From Bacillota bacterium (lineage in GTDB: Bacteria > Bacillota > Clostridia > Lachnospirales > Lachnospiraceae): a stretch of DNA of 64,000 bases. Both the position numbers and the translations under genes were made by a program. A model generated the notes under the pieces. It saw only the letters and a program-made list of their open reading frames with translations, was not told the DNA's origin and ran no database searches. Location of the stretch: contig JAEWCQ010000037.1 in assembly GCA_023390555.1 (NCBI GenBank), forward strand, positions 1 to 64,000. The letters are read 5' to 3'. Below, piece after piece: positions 43,436-52,497 of the stretch (positions are counted from its first letter, which is position 1; every line of letters starts with the position of its first letter).

Positions 43436-44443
43436 TTGATCAGCCTCATCGTACCGGTTTTTAACAGCGATCCGTATCTGGACCGCTGTATTTGCTCCAT
43501 TTTAAATCAGACTCATATTGATTTCGAGCTGTTGCTGATAGACGACGGATCTACAGACAGCTCCTATTCGATCTGCAAAAAATACGAGCAGATGGACAAA
43601 CGAATACGCTTGTATCAACAGACAAACCAAGGCGTCTCCTATTGCAGAAATCTGGGAATGAGACTCGCCAAAGGGGATTTCCTGCAATTCGTTGATGCAG
43701 ATGACGAGCTTTCAAACGATTGTCTGGAAAATCTGTACTACGCCATGATGCAGGACAATTCCAAAATTGCCGTCTGTTCTTATGCCGATTTCTATGAAGA
43801 TGGCTCTCCCTCCAGGGTGCTTGATCTGCCTGTGGAAGGACCGGTAAAAATGCGGGATTTTGTGCTGGACTTCGCCTCCGCACAGGATTTTTCCATGATT
43901 TTCGGCGGCTGCTGGAATAAGTTATTTGACCTGGATTTCTTAAGACAGTCTCATGTTCAATTTGACGAAAGTCTGTGTCTGCATGAAGACTCCGTGTTTT
44001 TATTTCAGGTATATCGACACGTTGATGCTGTATTTGTCATCAACAAGCCGCTCTATCGCTATTTTCATCATACTGCACCCGTAAGTCTGACGCACCGATA
44101 TCACGAATCCATGCTGGAAATGACACAGACCTTCTATCTGGAGCAGCTGCTGCTATTTGATTTTTTTCAGCTGTACCGGCCGTGCCTTTACGAGAACTTC
44201 TATCGCAGCTGCTATCATGCCAATCTCTCCAGTATTCTGTCCTTTCTGGGACATCACGGAAATTCAAACGCACAGAAACGTGAAAAATTAGCCCGGCTGC
44301 TCGATGATACTGTCTTTCTGGAATCTCTGTCATATCTGGAAGATCTTCCATTTTTGTATCGTTTGATCAACCGTTTGATTATCCAGAAAAAACGCCGGCT
44401 GCTTTTATTTGTTTTTACACTGATCCTGCACTTAAAAAGGTAA
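43436..44443 (+). CDS. GT2-family glycosyltransferase (TTG start likely)
   Basis: A 335-residue GT-A transferase with MISLIVPVFNSDPYLDRC at the front, DDGSTDS, and DADDE as the metal site. The TTG chosen has a GGAGGAG site 9 bases upstream and gives the usual family start. The ATG seven codons earlier, inside the pyruvyl transferase gene, has no ribosome site. It adds a further sugar to the repeat unit; donor unknown. The C-terminal helices end with a basic patch (IIQKKRRLLLFVFTLILHLKR) that could sit on the membrane. It is followed by the flippase gene after 4 bases. Confidence 0.88.
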   Translation: MISLIVPVFNSDPYLDRCICSILNQTHIDFELLLIDDGSTDSSYSICKKYEQMDKRIRLYQQTNQGVSYCRNLGMRLAKGDFLQFVDADDELSNDCLENLYYAMMQDNSKIAVCSYADFYEDGSPSRVLDLPVEGPVKMRDFVLDFASAQDFSMIFGGCWNKLFDLDFLRQSHVQFDESLCLHEDSVFLFQVYRHVDAVFVINKPLYRYFHHTAPVSLTHRYHESMLEMTQTFYLEQLLLFDFFQLYRPCLYENFYRSCYHANLSSILSFLGHHGNSNAQKREKLARLLDDTVFLESLSYLEDLPFLYRLINRLIIQKKRRLLLFVFTLILHLKR

Positions 44444-44447
44444 CCCT

Positions 44448-45968
44448 ATGAATCGTACAAAGTCGTTTTTTTATAATACTATATCCTCCATTATCCTTCA
44501 GGCTGTCATCACTGTTTCCGGGTTTATCACACCCAAGATCATGCTGACCTTTTACGGCTCTCAAATCAATGGACTGACCAATTCCATCCTGCAGTTTATC
44601 TCCTACTTCAGCCTTGTGGAAGCAGGTCTGGCAAGTGCTGCCGTCTACGCCCTTTACAAACCGCTATCTGAACATGACCACAAGCAGATCAACGGCATTA
44701 TTACCGCAGCAAAAAATTTTTACATTTATTCCGGCTATATCTTTACAGGTCTGACCGTATTTCTTGCCGTGCTGTATCCGTTTTATATCAAATCCGATGC
44801 ATTGACCTCAAAGCAGATGTTTGTACTGATTCTGATTCTCGGTGTCAATGGAGCTCTGGATTTTTTTACCCTTGCAAAATACCGTGTGCTGCTGACAGCC
44901 GATCAGAAAAGCTATGTGATTTCCATTGCATCTGCCGTTCATATTTTATTGAGCACTGCCGTTATCATATGCCTGTCCTATGCCCGGGTGGATATCGTAC
45001 TGTTAAGGCTGGCTGCCGCTTCCACTATTCTCATCCGAAGCCTTATTCTCGTCTTCTACTGCAAGAAAAAATATAGATTTCTGGATTATCACGAGACACC
45101 CAACAATGCCGTATTGGATAAGCGCTGGAATGCACTGTACCTCCAGATCCTCGGAAGCATTCATACAAGTGCACCGGTGGTACTGCTGACCCTGATCCTC
45201 AAGGACCTTACCGTTGTCAGCATCTATGCTGTCTTTAACATGATCATCGCAGGAATCAATGGTCTTCTGACGCTGCTTGCCAATGCATCCGGCGCATCCT
45301 TCGGCAATCTTTTATCGCTGCAGGAGCATGTTCACTTTAAAAAAGCCTATCAGGAATTCGAGCTGTTCTACTATAACCTGATTACCTTCGTGTATTCCGT
45401 CACATTCATCACGATCATGCCGTTCATCAAAATCTATACGCAGGATATTACGGATACCAATTATTATCTTCCCTCCATCGGTTTCCTGTTCGTCTTAAAT
45501 GCTCTGCTTTATAATATTAAGACACCGCAGGGCATATTATTAATTGCAGCGGGACTTTTTAAAGAGAGCAGATGGCAGACAACATTTCAGGGGCTGCTGG
45601 CAGTTGGAATCGGATTTTTTCTGACTCCGAAATTGCAGATTGCAGGCGTGTTGATCGGACTTATCATTTCTAATATTTATCGGGATATTGATTTAATCCG
45701 GTTTATTCCGCGTTATCTGCCAATGCTGACGTCCAGACCCACCATCTTTCGCATTATCCGGCTGCTCGCGGCAACGGCGCTTGTCACACTGCCTTTTCAG
45801 TTGTTTCCTGTCACAGTCACCAATTACCCTGCGTGGATCGTTCTTGCTCTGGCGGCCTCCTTTCTTTCGCTTGCGGTCATTTTCATCTTTGACTTTGTAT
45901 TTGACCGTCAGGATATGAAACTGCTGCTTCTAAGAATTCATACGCTATTGTGCAGAAAGGAAAATTAA
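44448..45968 (+). CDS. Polysaccharide flippase (Wzx-like)
   Basis: A 506-residue integral membrane protein of the MOP superfamily with about 12-14 hydrophobic segments. The front (NTISSIILQAVITVSGFITP then FISYFSLVEAGLASAAVYAL) is typical of Firmicute Wzx proteins. It moves the undecaprenyl-linked repeat unit to the outer face, where the Wzy-type polymerase encoded on the other strand would join units. An AAGG site precedes the ATG. Its stop overlaps the next start (TAATG). Confidence 0.9.
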   Translation: MNRTKSFFYNTISSIILQAVITVSGFITPKIMLTFYGSQINGLTNSILQFISYFSLVEAGLASAAVYALYKPLSEHDHKQINGIITAAKNFYIYSGYIFTGLTVFLAVLYPFYIKSDALTSKQMFVLILILGVNGALDFFTLAKYRVLLTADQKSYVISIASAVHILLSTAVIICLSYARVDIVLLRLAAASTILIRSLILVFYCKKKYRFLDYHETPNNAVLDKRWNALYLQILGSIHTSAPVVLLTLILKDLTVVSIYAVFNMIIAGINGLLTLLANASGASFGNLLSLQEHVHFKKAYQEFELFYYNLITFVYSVTFITIMPFIKIYTQDITDTNYYLPSIGFLFVLNALLYNIKTPQGILLIAAGLFKESRWQTTFQGLLAVGIGFFLTPKLQIAGVLIGLIISNIYRDIDLIRFIPRYLPMLTSRPTIFRIIRLLAATALVTLPFQLFPVTVTNYPAWIVLALAASFLSLAVIFIFDFVFDRQDMKLLLLRIHTLLCRKEN

Positions 45969-47125
45969 TGGAATTATTTCAGCAGAAATCAGATTGCTAC
46001 GGCTGTGGAGCATGTCAGAGTGCCTGTCCGAAAGCAGCCATCCAAATGCTTCCCGACTGGGAGGGGTTCGTGTATCCCCAAATCAACCGTAATCTTTGTA
46101 TCAACTGCGGACTCTGCCGAAAAGTCTGTCCGATTTACACAGACAGCAAAGCAAGTACAGAAGCCCCTGCAGACGTCACGTTCCCGGTTGTATATGCGGT
46201 CCGGGCATGCAATTCAGACATTCGCGCTTCGAGCTCCTCCGGCGGAATCTTCCCCCTGATTTCCAACTATTCGTTAAATCGTAACGGAGTTGTCTACGGA
46301 GCTGTCATCAGTAAATCCAATACCATTGTCCATCGCAGGGCCGATACAGTGGAAGAATGCAGGAATTTCCGCGGTTCCAAATATGTACAGTCCGACTTAA
46401 ACGCAGTCTTTTCCATGGTAAAAGCAGATCTTGCAAACGGCTGCCCCGTCGTATTCAGCGGCACGCCCTGCCAGATCGCGGGGTTGAAAAATTATCTGGG
46501 CAAAGCCGATTCATCCGGTCTGATTCTGTGTGACGTGGTATGTCATGGTGTGGCAAGTCCCAAAGTCTGGGAAGATTACATCACCCTTCTGGATCGGAAA
46601 TATCCGGACTCTGTCTCCTCCTTTCAGTTTAAAGACAAGACCGGTGGCTGGCATACCGCAGCCACTTCCATTACGTACCGCGGACGGCTTGTCACAGAAG
46701 ACCTGAAGTTGCAATCCTTTCAGAATCTCTATTATGCCGGTATGGTCAGCCGCCCTTCCTGCAGCCGCTGCAAATTTGCAAGTACCGTCCGGGGCTCCGA
46801 TATTACACTGGGAGATTTCTGGGGAATTGAAAAGATAATGCCGGATTTTGACGATAACCGGGGGATTTCACTTGTCATGATTCATACGCAAAAGGGTCTT
46901 GATCTGTTTCATACGATCTGCGGGGAAACCGAATATCGGAAATGCGAACTCACAGACTGTCTGCAGCCGCAATTGCAGAAACCTTCCGCTGCGTCACCGT
47001 TTCGCAATTTATTCTGGCAGGATTATCTGAGAAACGATTTTTCCTTTGCAATCCAATACCATGCAGGCTGCAACCTCAAAAACTTCCTCGCACAAAAACT
47101 ACGTCTGCTCCTTCACAAGCCTTGA
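45968..47125 (+). CDS. Fe-S protein of the F420 hydrogenase/dehydrogenase beta-subunit family
   Basis: A 385-residue protein. Two [4Fe-4S] ferredoxin motifs open it (CYGCGACQSACP and CINCGLCRKVCP), followed by the FrhB-like domains with GTPCQIAGLKNYL and CDVVCHGVASPKVW. A further cysteine set, CSRCKFAS, lies near 260. The family includes F420-dependent enzymes, but Firmicute and Bacteroides copies in glycan clusters, usually next to pyruvyl transferases as here, have no established reaction. A flavin- or ferredoxin-linked redox step on a sugar is inferred. The ATG has an AAAGGA site 6 bases upstream. The last 27 bases overlap the converging Wzy gene. Confidence 0.88.
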   Translation: MELFQQKSDCYGCGACQSACPKAAIQMLPDWEGFVYPQINRNLCINCGLCRKVCPIYTDSKASTEAPADVTFPVVYAVRACNSDIRASSSSGGIFPLISNYSLNRNGVVYGAVISKSNTIVHRRADTVEECRNFRGSKYVQSDLNAVFSMVKADLANGCPVVFSGTPCQIAGLKNYLGKADSSGLILCDVVCHGVASPKVWEDYITLLDRKYPDSVSSFQFKDKTGGWHTAATSITYRGRLVTEDLKLQSFQNLYYAGMVSRPSCSRCKFASTVRGSDITLGDFWGIEKIMPDFDDNRGISLVMIHTQKGLDLFHTICGETEYRKCELTDCLQPQLQKPSAASPFRNLFWQDYLRNDFSFAIQYHAGCNLKNFLAQKLRLLLHKP

Positions 47126-48316
47126 TTCACAGCATGCCAGCAACAGCATGACGACACCCATCAGCTTGATCTCCCCCAGCATGACATTGATGCTGAAGCC
47201 GATAAAGATGGGGAGAATCCAGATATATGTTTCCAGTGTCTGACCTGCTCTCTTCCGGAAGACGAGATACATAAAAATGAAATATGCGATAAAACCGTAA
47301 TTCAGGATCAGATAGAGATGCCCGTTGTGCGGTGCATAACTGACCCCGTCCACGAGGGTAACGCCGCCTTTTCCGATCAAAAGGTATTCCCAGAAATCGA
47401 CATGCTGCATAATATACTCCCATATGCGAAATCTGGAATCCGGTGAATTCTCGCTGATACGGTCCAGGAATTCCAGCCCCACTCCGCTTTTAAAATACTC
47501 CGGAATCAACGGAATGAGATAGACGGCGGCAATAATCATTGTCAGATAGATCAGTACGCTTCCGACCGAAAGCTGGAATTTCTGATTGACATTGACTTTC
47601 GGAAGTTTTCTCAGCTTGACAAACAGATATGCCACCGCGCCGACTCCAAATGCCACAATCGCTCCGTTGCTCATGCAGGCGGTAAGTATAAATACGCAGG
47701 CAGCCGTGCTCAGGATTTTCACGTAAATCTTTATTTTTTCGTTACACAGAAGATACAGCAGGACGGCATCTGCTAAATATCCCGCATTGTTCGCATCCAT
47801 GAAGATAAAAGCATACCGATATCCCGTAAATTCTTCATAAACCGTATCATTGATGGAAATTCCCGATCTGTAATTCCAAAAAATCCGAAGCTGGTGATAC
47901 ATGCCTTTGTTGATACAATAGCAGACAGCCAGCACAGTCATGAATGCCAGAAACAGGTACAGAATTCTCTTTGCCTGAAAGGGATACCGCTGTAAGTAAA
48001 AAGAAAACAGAAAATAATATAAGAATATCGTTGTAAACTGAATCAGATAAACTGTATTTTTATATGCATATCCGGGGGCCAGTACGTAGCTGTAGACCGT
48101 ACTTGCCGCCATTAAAAGCAGCAGGACGGAGAACAGCTTAAAATCCTTTCTTCCCTCCAGTGCGGAATACCTTTTGATTACCCAGTAATAGATGAATGGC
48201 ATTGTATACAAAACAGAAACAAACCAGACATAGGGTAAGAAGAATATATCGATCATGCAGAGCCAGAACATCCAGTGATCCAGTCTGCTGTCTTTTTCCG
48301 GGTTTTCTATCTTCAT
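47099..48316 (-). CDS. Wzy-type polysaccharide polymerase (O-antigen ligase family)
   Basis: A 405-residue membrane protein with about eleven hydrophobic segments and a long outer loop around residues 290-335. The loop contains FRIWEYIMQH and the SYAPHNGHLYLILNYG sequence typical of the O-antigen ligase/polymerase superfamily. It would join flipped repeat units at the outer face. It is the last gene of the minus-strand glycan operon, and its 3' end overlaps the converging Fe-S gene by 27 bases. It lies 18 bases after the GT4 gene. Confidence 0.82.
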   Translation of the reverse strand: MKIENPEKDSRLDHWMFWLCMIDIFFLPYVWFVSVLYTMPFIYYWVIKRYSALEGRKDFKLFSVLLLLMAASTVYSYVLAPGYAYKNTVYLIQFTTIFLYYFLFSFYLQRYPFQAKRILYLFLAFMTVLAVCYCINKGMYHQLRIFWNYRSGISINDTVYEEFTGYRYAFIFMDANNAGYLADAVLLYLLCNEKIKIYVKILSTAACVFILTACMSNGAIVAFGVGAVAYLFVKLRKLPKVNVNQKFQLSVGSVLIYLTMIIAAVYLIPLIPEYFKSGVGLEFLDRISENSPDSRFRIWEYIMQHVDFWEYLLIGKGGVTLVDGVSYAPHNGHLYLILNYGFIAYFIFMYLVFRKRAGQTLETYIWILPIFIGFSINVMLGEIKLMGVVMLLLACCESRLVKEQT

Positions 48317-48334
48317 CCTTTTCCTCCAAACATT

Positions 48335-49510
48335 TTATTGCTTCTTAATATACTGATATATTCTGTCCCCCTGTTTCTCCCATGTTTTCTCGGAAAGCAC
48401 AAAAGCTCTTGCGGATTCCGCCTTTCTTTTCAGTTCCTCCTCCGGGAGTTCCAGGATCTCATCGATTTTTTCGCCAAGTGATTCCGGCGAATCCCCGTCC
48501 ACAACGTATACCTTTGACAGATAGTCCCCGGTAAGACCGTTTAACTTCGTCGTTAAAACCGGCGTCCCGCTCAGCATGTATTCAAATAGTTTGGAAGGAA
48601 AGGTCACCTGCGCAATCGGATCTCCCGCCGGTCTTGGATTGACCAGCAGATATGCGTTTTCCAATTCTGGAATCAGATCTGTATGGGATATTTTCCCATG
48701 GTAGATGATATTTTCTGCCTGCTTTGCCTTTTTCTCCACAAGTGATGTAAGCTGACCCGTTCCGTAAATGTGCAGTACGGCTTCCCTGTGCTTCAGGGAA
48801 TGCATGGCATCCATCAGACGCAGGATTCCGCTGTATTCCGTCAATGTACCTGCAAAAACAATGGTCTTATGCATTTTATTCCTCACCGGAAGCGAATGGA
48901 TATCCTCCGCATCAATGCCTCCTTCTACCACAAGGTACGGCGTCCAGGGCGCAAATTGCTCTGCTGCATGTTCGTTTAGCACAATCAGGCTCTGCGCCTT
49001 TAAAATCAGCCTGCAGCTCAGTCTGTCATAACATCTGCGCAGCAGTACTGCGGGCCCTCTGCGGTCGGTCGTATCATCAATCGGCAGATCCGCCAGAAAC
49101 GCCATGCTCTGCACGCCATAACATTTCTGTAGCAGCCACGCCGCCAGCCCAATCTCCGGAAACAGATTAAATGTGAGAATCAGATCGATATGCTTTGATT
49201 TTATGATTTTTCTCGCTTCCAGGAACACACAGAACGGCTGCATGACCTGCTTTCCGATCGGAATATTCCAAAAAGCGGCCTTCACAGAAGAAAATCTGTC
49301 AAACAAACAAATCTTCTCCCGTTTCACAAACAGCTTTCCGTGCGGCCAGGCAGCCACCGGATAGAGTGTGACGCTGTCCAGGCTGATATCTTTCTTACGG
49401 TTTAACTCCTGCAAAATATTGATCTGCATTTTATTTCCGGCTACGGAAGCGCCATATAAGCCGGATGCTTCTTCCTTTGGTATGGCATAGCCCAGAAACA
49501 AAACATTCAC
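48335..49510 (-). CDS. GT4-family glycosyltransferase
   Basis: A 391-residue GT-B transferase. It begins MNVLFLGYAIPKEE, and the donor-binding half carries TIVFAGTLTEYSGILRLMDA and the EX7E-like region FPSKLFEYMLSGTPVLTT. The start is GTG, with a GGAGGAG site within the end of the preceding gene, from which it is separated by no bases. It transfers a sugar from a nucleotide donor to the repeat unit; specificity unknown. Confidence 0.87.
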   Translation of the reverse strand: MNVLFLGYAIPKEEASGLYGASVAGNKMQINILQELNRKKDISLDSVTLYPVAAWPHGKLFVKREKICLFDRFSSVKAAFWNIPIGKQVMQPFCVFLEARKIIKSKHIDLILTFNLFPEIGLAAWLLQKCYGVQSMAFLADLPIDDTTDRRGPAVLLRRCYDRLSCRLILKAQSLIVLNEHAAEQFAPWTPYLVVEGGIDAEDIHSLPVRNKMHKTIVFAGTLTEYSGILRLMDAMHSLKHREAVLHIYGTGQLTSLVEKKAKQAENIIYHGKISHTDLIPELENAYLLVNPRPAGDPIAQVTFPSKLFEYMLSGTPVLTTKLNGLTGDYLSKVYVVDGDSPESLGEKIDEILELPEEELKRKAESARAFVLSEKTWEKQGDRIYQYIKKQ

Positions 49511-50611
49511 CTAGCTCAGCTCCTCCAATAAATTTACATGTGTGGCAGCCATTTTTTCTATGGTATAGTCGTGTATCCTTCGCAGGGACTCCTCCGACAT
49601 ACGCTGCCTTAACACATCATTTTCCAGAATTTCATTGATTTTATCGGCCATGGCCGTCGGGTCTTCCACGGGAATCAGGAATCCGTTTTCGGAATCAGTA
49701 ACCAGCTCCACCCCCGCGATGCACCGGTTCGTCGTGACAACCGGAAGTCCATAGCTCATGGCTTCATTTACGACAAGTCCCCATATATCTTCTCTGGTCG
49801 GAAGAACAAAGAGATCTGCGGCCTTATAATATAGTGCCAGTTCCTCCTTGGATCTGTGCGGCACAAACTGAATCTGAGAGGTCTTTTTACGCTCCACCTC
49901 TTTGGAATAAGTATCCGTCACCTCCGCACCGATCAGATAGATACCCGTCGTCTGGTCTATTTCTTCTCCCGCCTCCAAAAACAAATCAAACCCTTTCCGG
50001 TAAATCAGTCTGCCCACCGATATAATCATTTTTTCACAGGTGATTCCCAAATCTTCCCGGATTTGCTTTTTTTCATCTGGCGAGACAGGCTGCGGGACAA
50101 TATCGCTCTCCCTTATCGAAGTAAACGGATACCGATAAATCGTTTGTTCCACAGCTCCATACTGCAAAAAATATTGATCCAAAGCCGCAGAAGTACTGAA
50201 ATATGCTTTCGCATTACCAATCAGAAGTCTCTTGGCCCGTTCTTTCATTCCCTTACCGTCTTTGGCGATGCCGCCGTCCCCTTCTATGATATATGGCATT
50301 TTATTTTTTTTCAGGTACAGGAGCGCGAGAATCCCGGTCGGTGTCGCCACATTGGTAATTACAATTTGATCGTAATCCCTTATTTTGAGCCAGTGAATGA
50401 TGCCCGGACAGAATGCTTTGTCCGTATCTGTCGCAATTCCCCCTAAAAACACGGCTTTAAAATTGCGGAAATCATAGCTGTGCCACTGTTCATTTCGCTC
50501 TCCAGAAGCCTTTTTCTCAAAAATGACCGTCAATTCAGTCTGTTTTCCCAGTTCATTAAAAAAATCTACGCGATAGGGTGAAGGGATATTGGTCAACCAC
50601 AGAATTTTTAT
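49511..50611 (-). CDS. GT4-family glycosyltransferase (apparent ATA start)
   Basis: A 366-residue GT-B transferase. The donor half has IISVGRLIYRKGFDLFLEA and the EX7E region ADLFVLPTREDIWGLVVNEA followed by MSYGLPVVTT. The family N-terminus is KILWLTNIPSPYRVDFFNEL, but in this sequence the codons before KILWL are ATA and then a stop is reached two codons upstream. No ATG, GTG or TTG precedes these residues. A TTG five codons in would remove part of the first strand and has no ribosome site, whereas a GAGGAAG site lies 7 bases before the ATA. The start is therefore taken as ATA, with real doubt. Its beginning overlaps the end of the next GT4 gene by 4 bases. Confidence 0.8.
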   Translation of the reverse strand: MKILWLTNIPSPYRVDFFNELGKQTELTVIFEKKASGERNEQWHSYDFRNFKAVFLGGIATDTDKAFCPGIIHWLKIRDYDQIVITNVATPTGILALLYLKKNKMPYIIEGDGGIAKDGKGMKERAKRLLIGNAKAYFSTSAALDQYFLQYGAVEQTIYRYPFTSIRESDIVPQPVSPDEKKQIREDLGITCEKMIISVGRLIYRKGFDLFLEAGEEIDQTTGIYLIGAEVTDTYSKEVERKKTSQIQFVPHRSKEELALYYKAADLFVLPTREDIWGLVVNEAMSYGLPVVTTNRCIAGVELVTDSENGFLIPVEDPTAMADKINEILENDVLRQRMSEESLRRIHDYTIEKMAATHVNLLEELS

Positions 50612-51816
50612 AGTATCACTTCCTCATACAATTCTATATACTTTTGATACATACGGGCCTCGTCGTATTGTATAGCCCTGTTCACACAGGCCTCCGGCAA
50701 TACCGGATGATTCGTCAGCCACACAACCGCCTTAGCATAAGCCTGCACTGTATAATCCTCTACGACAATTCCGCAGCTTTCATCGACCAGCTCCGGATTT
50801 GCGGTAAATGTATTTGTTATGACCGGCGTTCCGCAGGCCAGTGCCTCTAAACTGACCAGACCAAACGATTCTTCTTTTGAAGCATTGAGAAATAAATCGG
50901 CCGCCGCATAGAACTCTGCCAGCTTATGCTGGTTTTCTGTCCGTTCCACACAAAGAATCTTTGGAGAAAACAACCTTTCAGACTTTTTTTCCACTCCCAC
51001 GAGGACAATTTGAAAATCTTCCCCCAATTCCTCCGCCAGACCGTTGAACATCCGGATTCCCTTTCCTTCATTCCATACAGAAGACACCCCAAGAATAACC
51101 TTACGGTTTTCCAGATGATACTTCTTACGGAAATTGCAGGGAACCGGCCGGAAAACCGACAGATCGATGCCATTTGGAATTACCTTTATGGGATAACCGG
51201 TCAGAAATGACTGTTTTGCTTCCTCCCCCAGCCACCGGGAAACGGTTGTAACGGTCAGCCTACCCAGACCGCAGAAGGTTTTCTTTTTTTTCCTGAAATT
51301 TTTCTGCGAACGATCCAGAAAATAGCTTGCCGGGTACAGCTTCTTCTGCGGGCAGTGCCCGCACCCGGTTTTCCACTTCATACATCCCGTATTGGTATAA
51401 TGTGCACAATGCCCCGTATAAGCAAAACAGTCATGAAGTGTCCAGATCACCGTCTTATTGTATTTTCTGAAATAGTGAAACAACGATCCCACGTGAACAT
51501 AGCTCCCGTGAATATTGTGGATATGGATCAGATCCGGATCATACTTTTTCACCGTCCGGATAAACTGCTTTGTGGCAAAATAGGAGCCAAATCCCTGAAG
51601 GTCAAACAATCGCGTCAGCAGGACATGCAGGTATACATCCCTGTTGGAACCGATCCGGATGACCTGCTTTCGTTCCCGTGCATCCGAAAGAATCAGCTCC
51701 CTTCCGTAGGCCAGTTTCACCTCATGACCGGATTGACGCGCCAGCTCTGCAATCCCGCAGACAATTTTCCCCGTACTTCCATAGCCGATATCCGAATTAA
51801 GAATTAAGATTCTGAT
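50608..51816 (-). CDS. GT4-family glycosyltransferase (no ordinary start codon)
   Basis: A GT-B transferase of about 402 residues if read from the second ATC after the hexapeptide gene stop. The first strand and glycine loop (RILILNSDIGYGSTGKIVCG) are plainly coding. These lie upstream of the first GTG (51720), so starting there would delete a core piece. Later blocks are HIHNIHGSYVHVGSLF, LHDCFAYTGHCAHY, a cysteine-rich stretch (CMKWKTGCGHCP), and the EX7E region KEESFGLVSLEALACGTPVIT. The cysteine-rich insert marks the WcaC/WbcM-like subgroup. The frame is the same as that of the preceding acyltransferase, separated by one TGA. The GAGAGGTG ribosome site favours an ATC start. Confidence 0.8.
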   Translation of the reverse strand: MRILILNSDIGYGSTGKIVCGIAELARQSGHEVKLAYGRELILSDARERKQVIRIGSNRDVYLHVLLTRLFDLQGFGSYFATKQFIRTVKKYDPDLIHIHNIHGSYVHVGSLFHYFRKYNKTVIWTLHDCFAYTGHCAHYTNTGCMKWKTGCGHCPQKKLYPASYFLDRSQKNFRKKKKTFCGLGRLTVTTVSRWLGEEAKQSFLTGYPIKVIPNGIDLSVFRPVPCNFRKKYHLENRKVILGVSSVWNEGKGIRMFNGLAEELGEDFQIVLVGVEKKSERLFSPKILCVERTENQHKLAEFYAAADLFLNASKEESFGLVSLEALACGTPVITNTFTANPELVDESCGIVVEDYTVQAYAKAVVWLTNHPVLPEACVNRAIQYDEARMYQKYIELYEEVIL

Positions 51817-51822
51817 GATCTT

Positions 51823-52497
51823 TCACCTCTCTTCCTTCCAGTTAATATCCGTTTTTCGTACTTTCGCCGGAACTCCTCCGAGTATGACATTGCTCTCGTC
51901 GAATTTCTTTGTCACAACGGCTCCGGTGGCAACGATGGAATCCTTTTGCACCTGTGCGCCCTTCGTGAAAATTGTTCGGTTTCCGATCCACACATGTTCC
52001 CCGATCAGAATATCAGCGGACGGATTGATCCGGTTCCCGTTCAAATCCAGCACCGCATGACTGTCGCCGCTGCGAACTGTGACTTCCGATGAGAGAAGAC
52101 TGTTTTTCCCGATACGGATGCTGGTTCCTTCTATGCATGCAATATGGGTTTTTCCCGATATATGCGTGTGTTCCCCTATGATGACCCGGTTATTATCATC
52201 TTCTATAAAAATCTCACATGCGACGGCAGAGACATTTTCTTCCAATCGGATTACATTGTTATTTCCGCTTATATGAAAGCTGCAGTTCTTTAAATAGCAT
52301 TGCGTTCCAATCTCTATGCAGTTGCCCTTTCCCCGGATTGTCATCTTACAGTTCCGTAATATGGCACATCGGGCAGATACTGTATTTCCCCGTTTCCCCC
52401 GGATATAATTGCATCCCGCAGTCCGGTTGAACACAAAAGCCAGTGTTTGCAGAACATATTTATGCTCCAGCCAATTTTTTATCTGATTACGATCCAC
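51823..52497 (-). CDS. Hexapeptide-repeat acyltransferase
   Basis: A protein of about 224 residues with left-handed beta-helix repeats from about 45 to 205 (patterns such as GKGNCIEIGTQCYLKNC, GEHTHISGKTHIACIEG, IGEHVWIGNRTIFTKGAQV and VATGAVVTK). The end is the usual GVPAKVRK. It would place an acetyl or other acyl group on a sugar. An upstream frame extends well into the preceding gene; the GTG chosen overlaps that gene by 11 bases and starts just before a conserved-looking DRNQIKNWLEHKY segment. The ribosome site is weak at this distance (AAGGAG, 16 bases), so the start is uncertain. Confidence 0.82.
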   Translation of the reverse strand: MDRNQIKNWLEHKYVLQTLAFVFNRTAGCNYIRGKRGNTVSARCAILRNCKMTIRGKGNCIEIGTQCYLKNCSFHISGNNNVIRLEENVSAVACEIFIEDDNNRVIIGEHTHISGKTHIACIEGTSIRIGKNSLLSSEVTVRSGDSHAVLDLNGNRINPSADILIGEHVWIGNRTIFTKGAQVQKDSIVATGAVVTKKFDESNVILGGVPAKVRKTDINWKEER

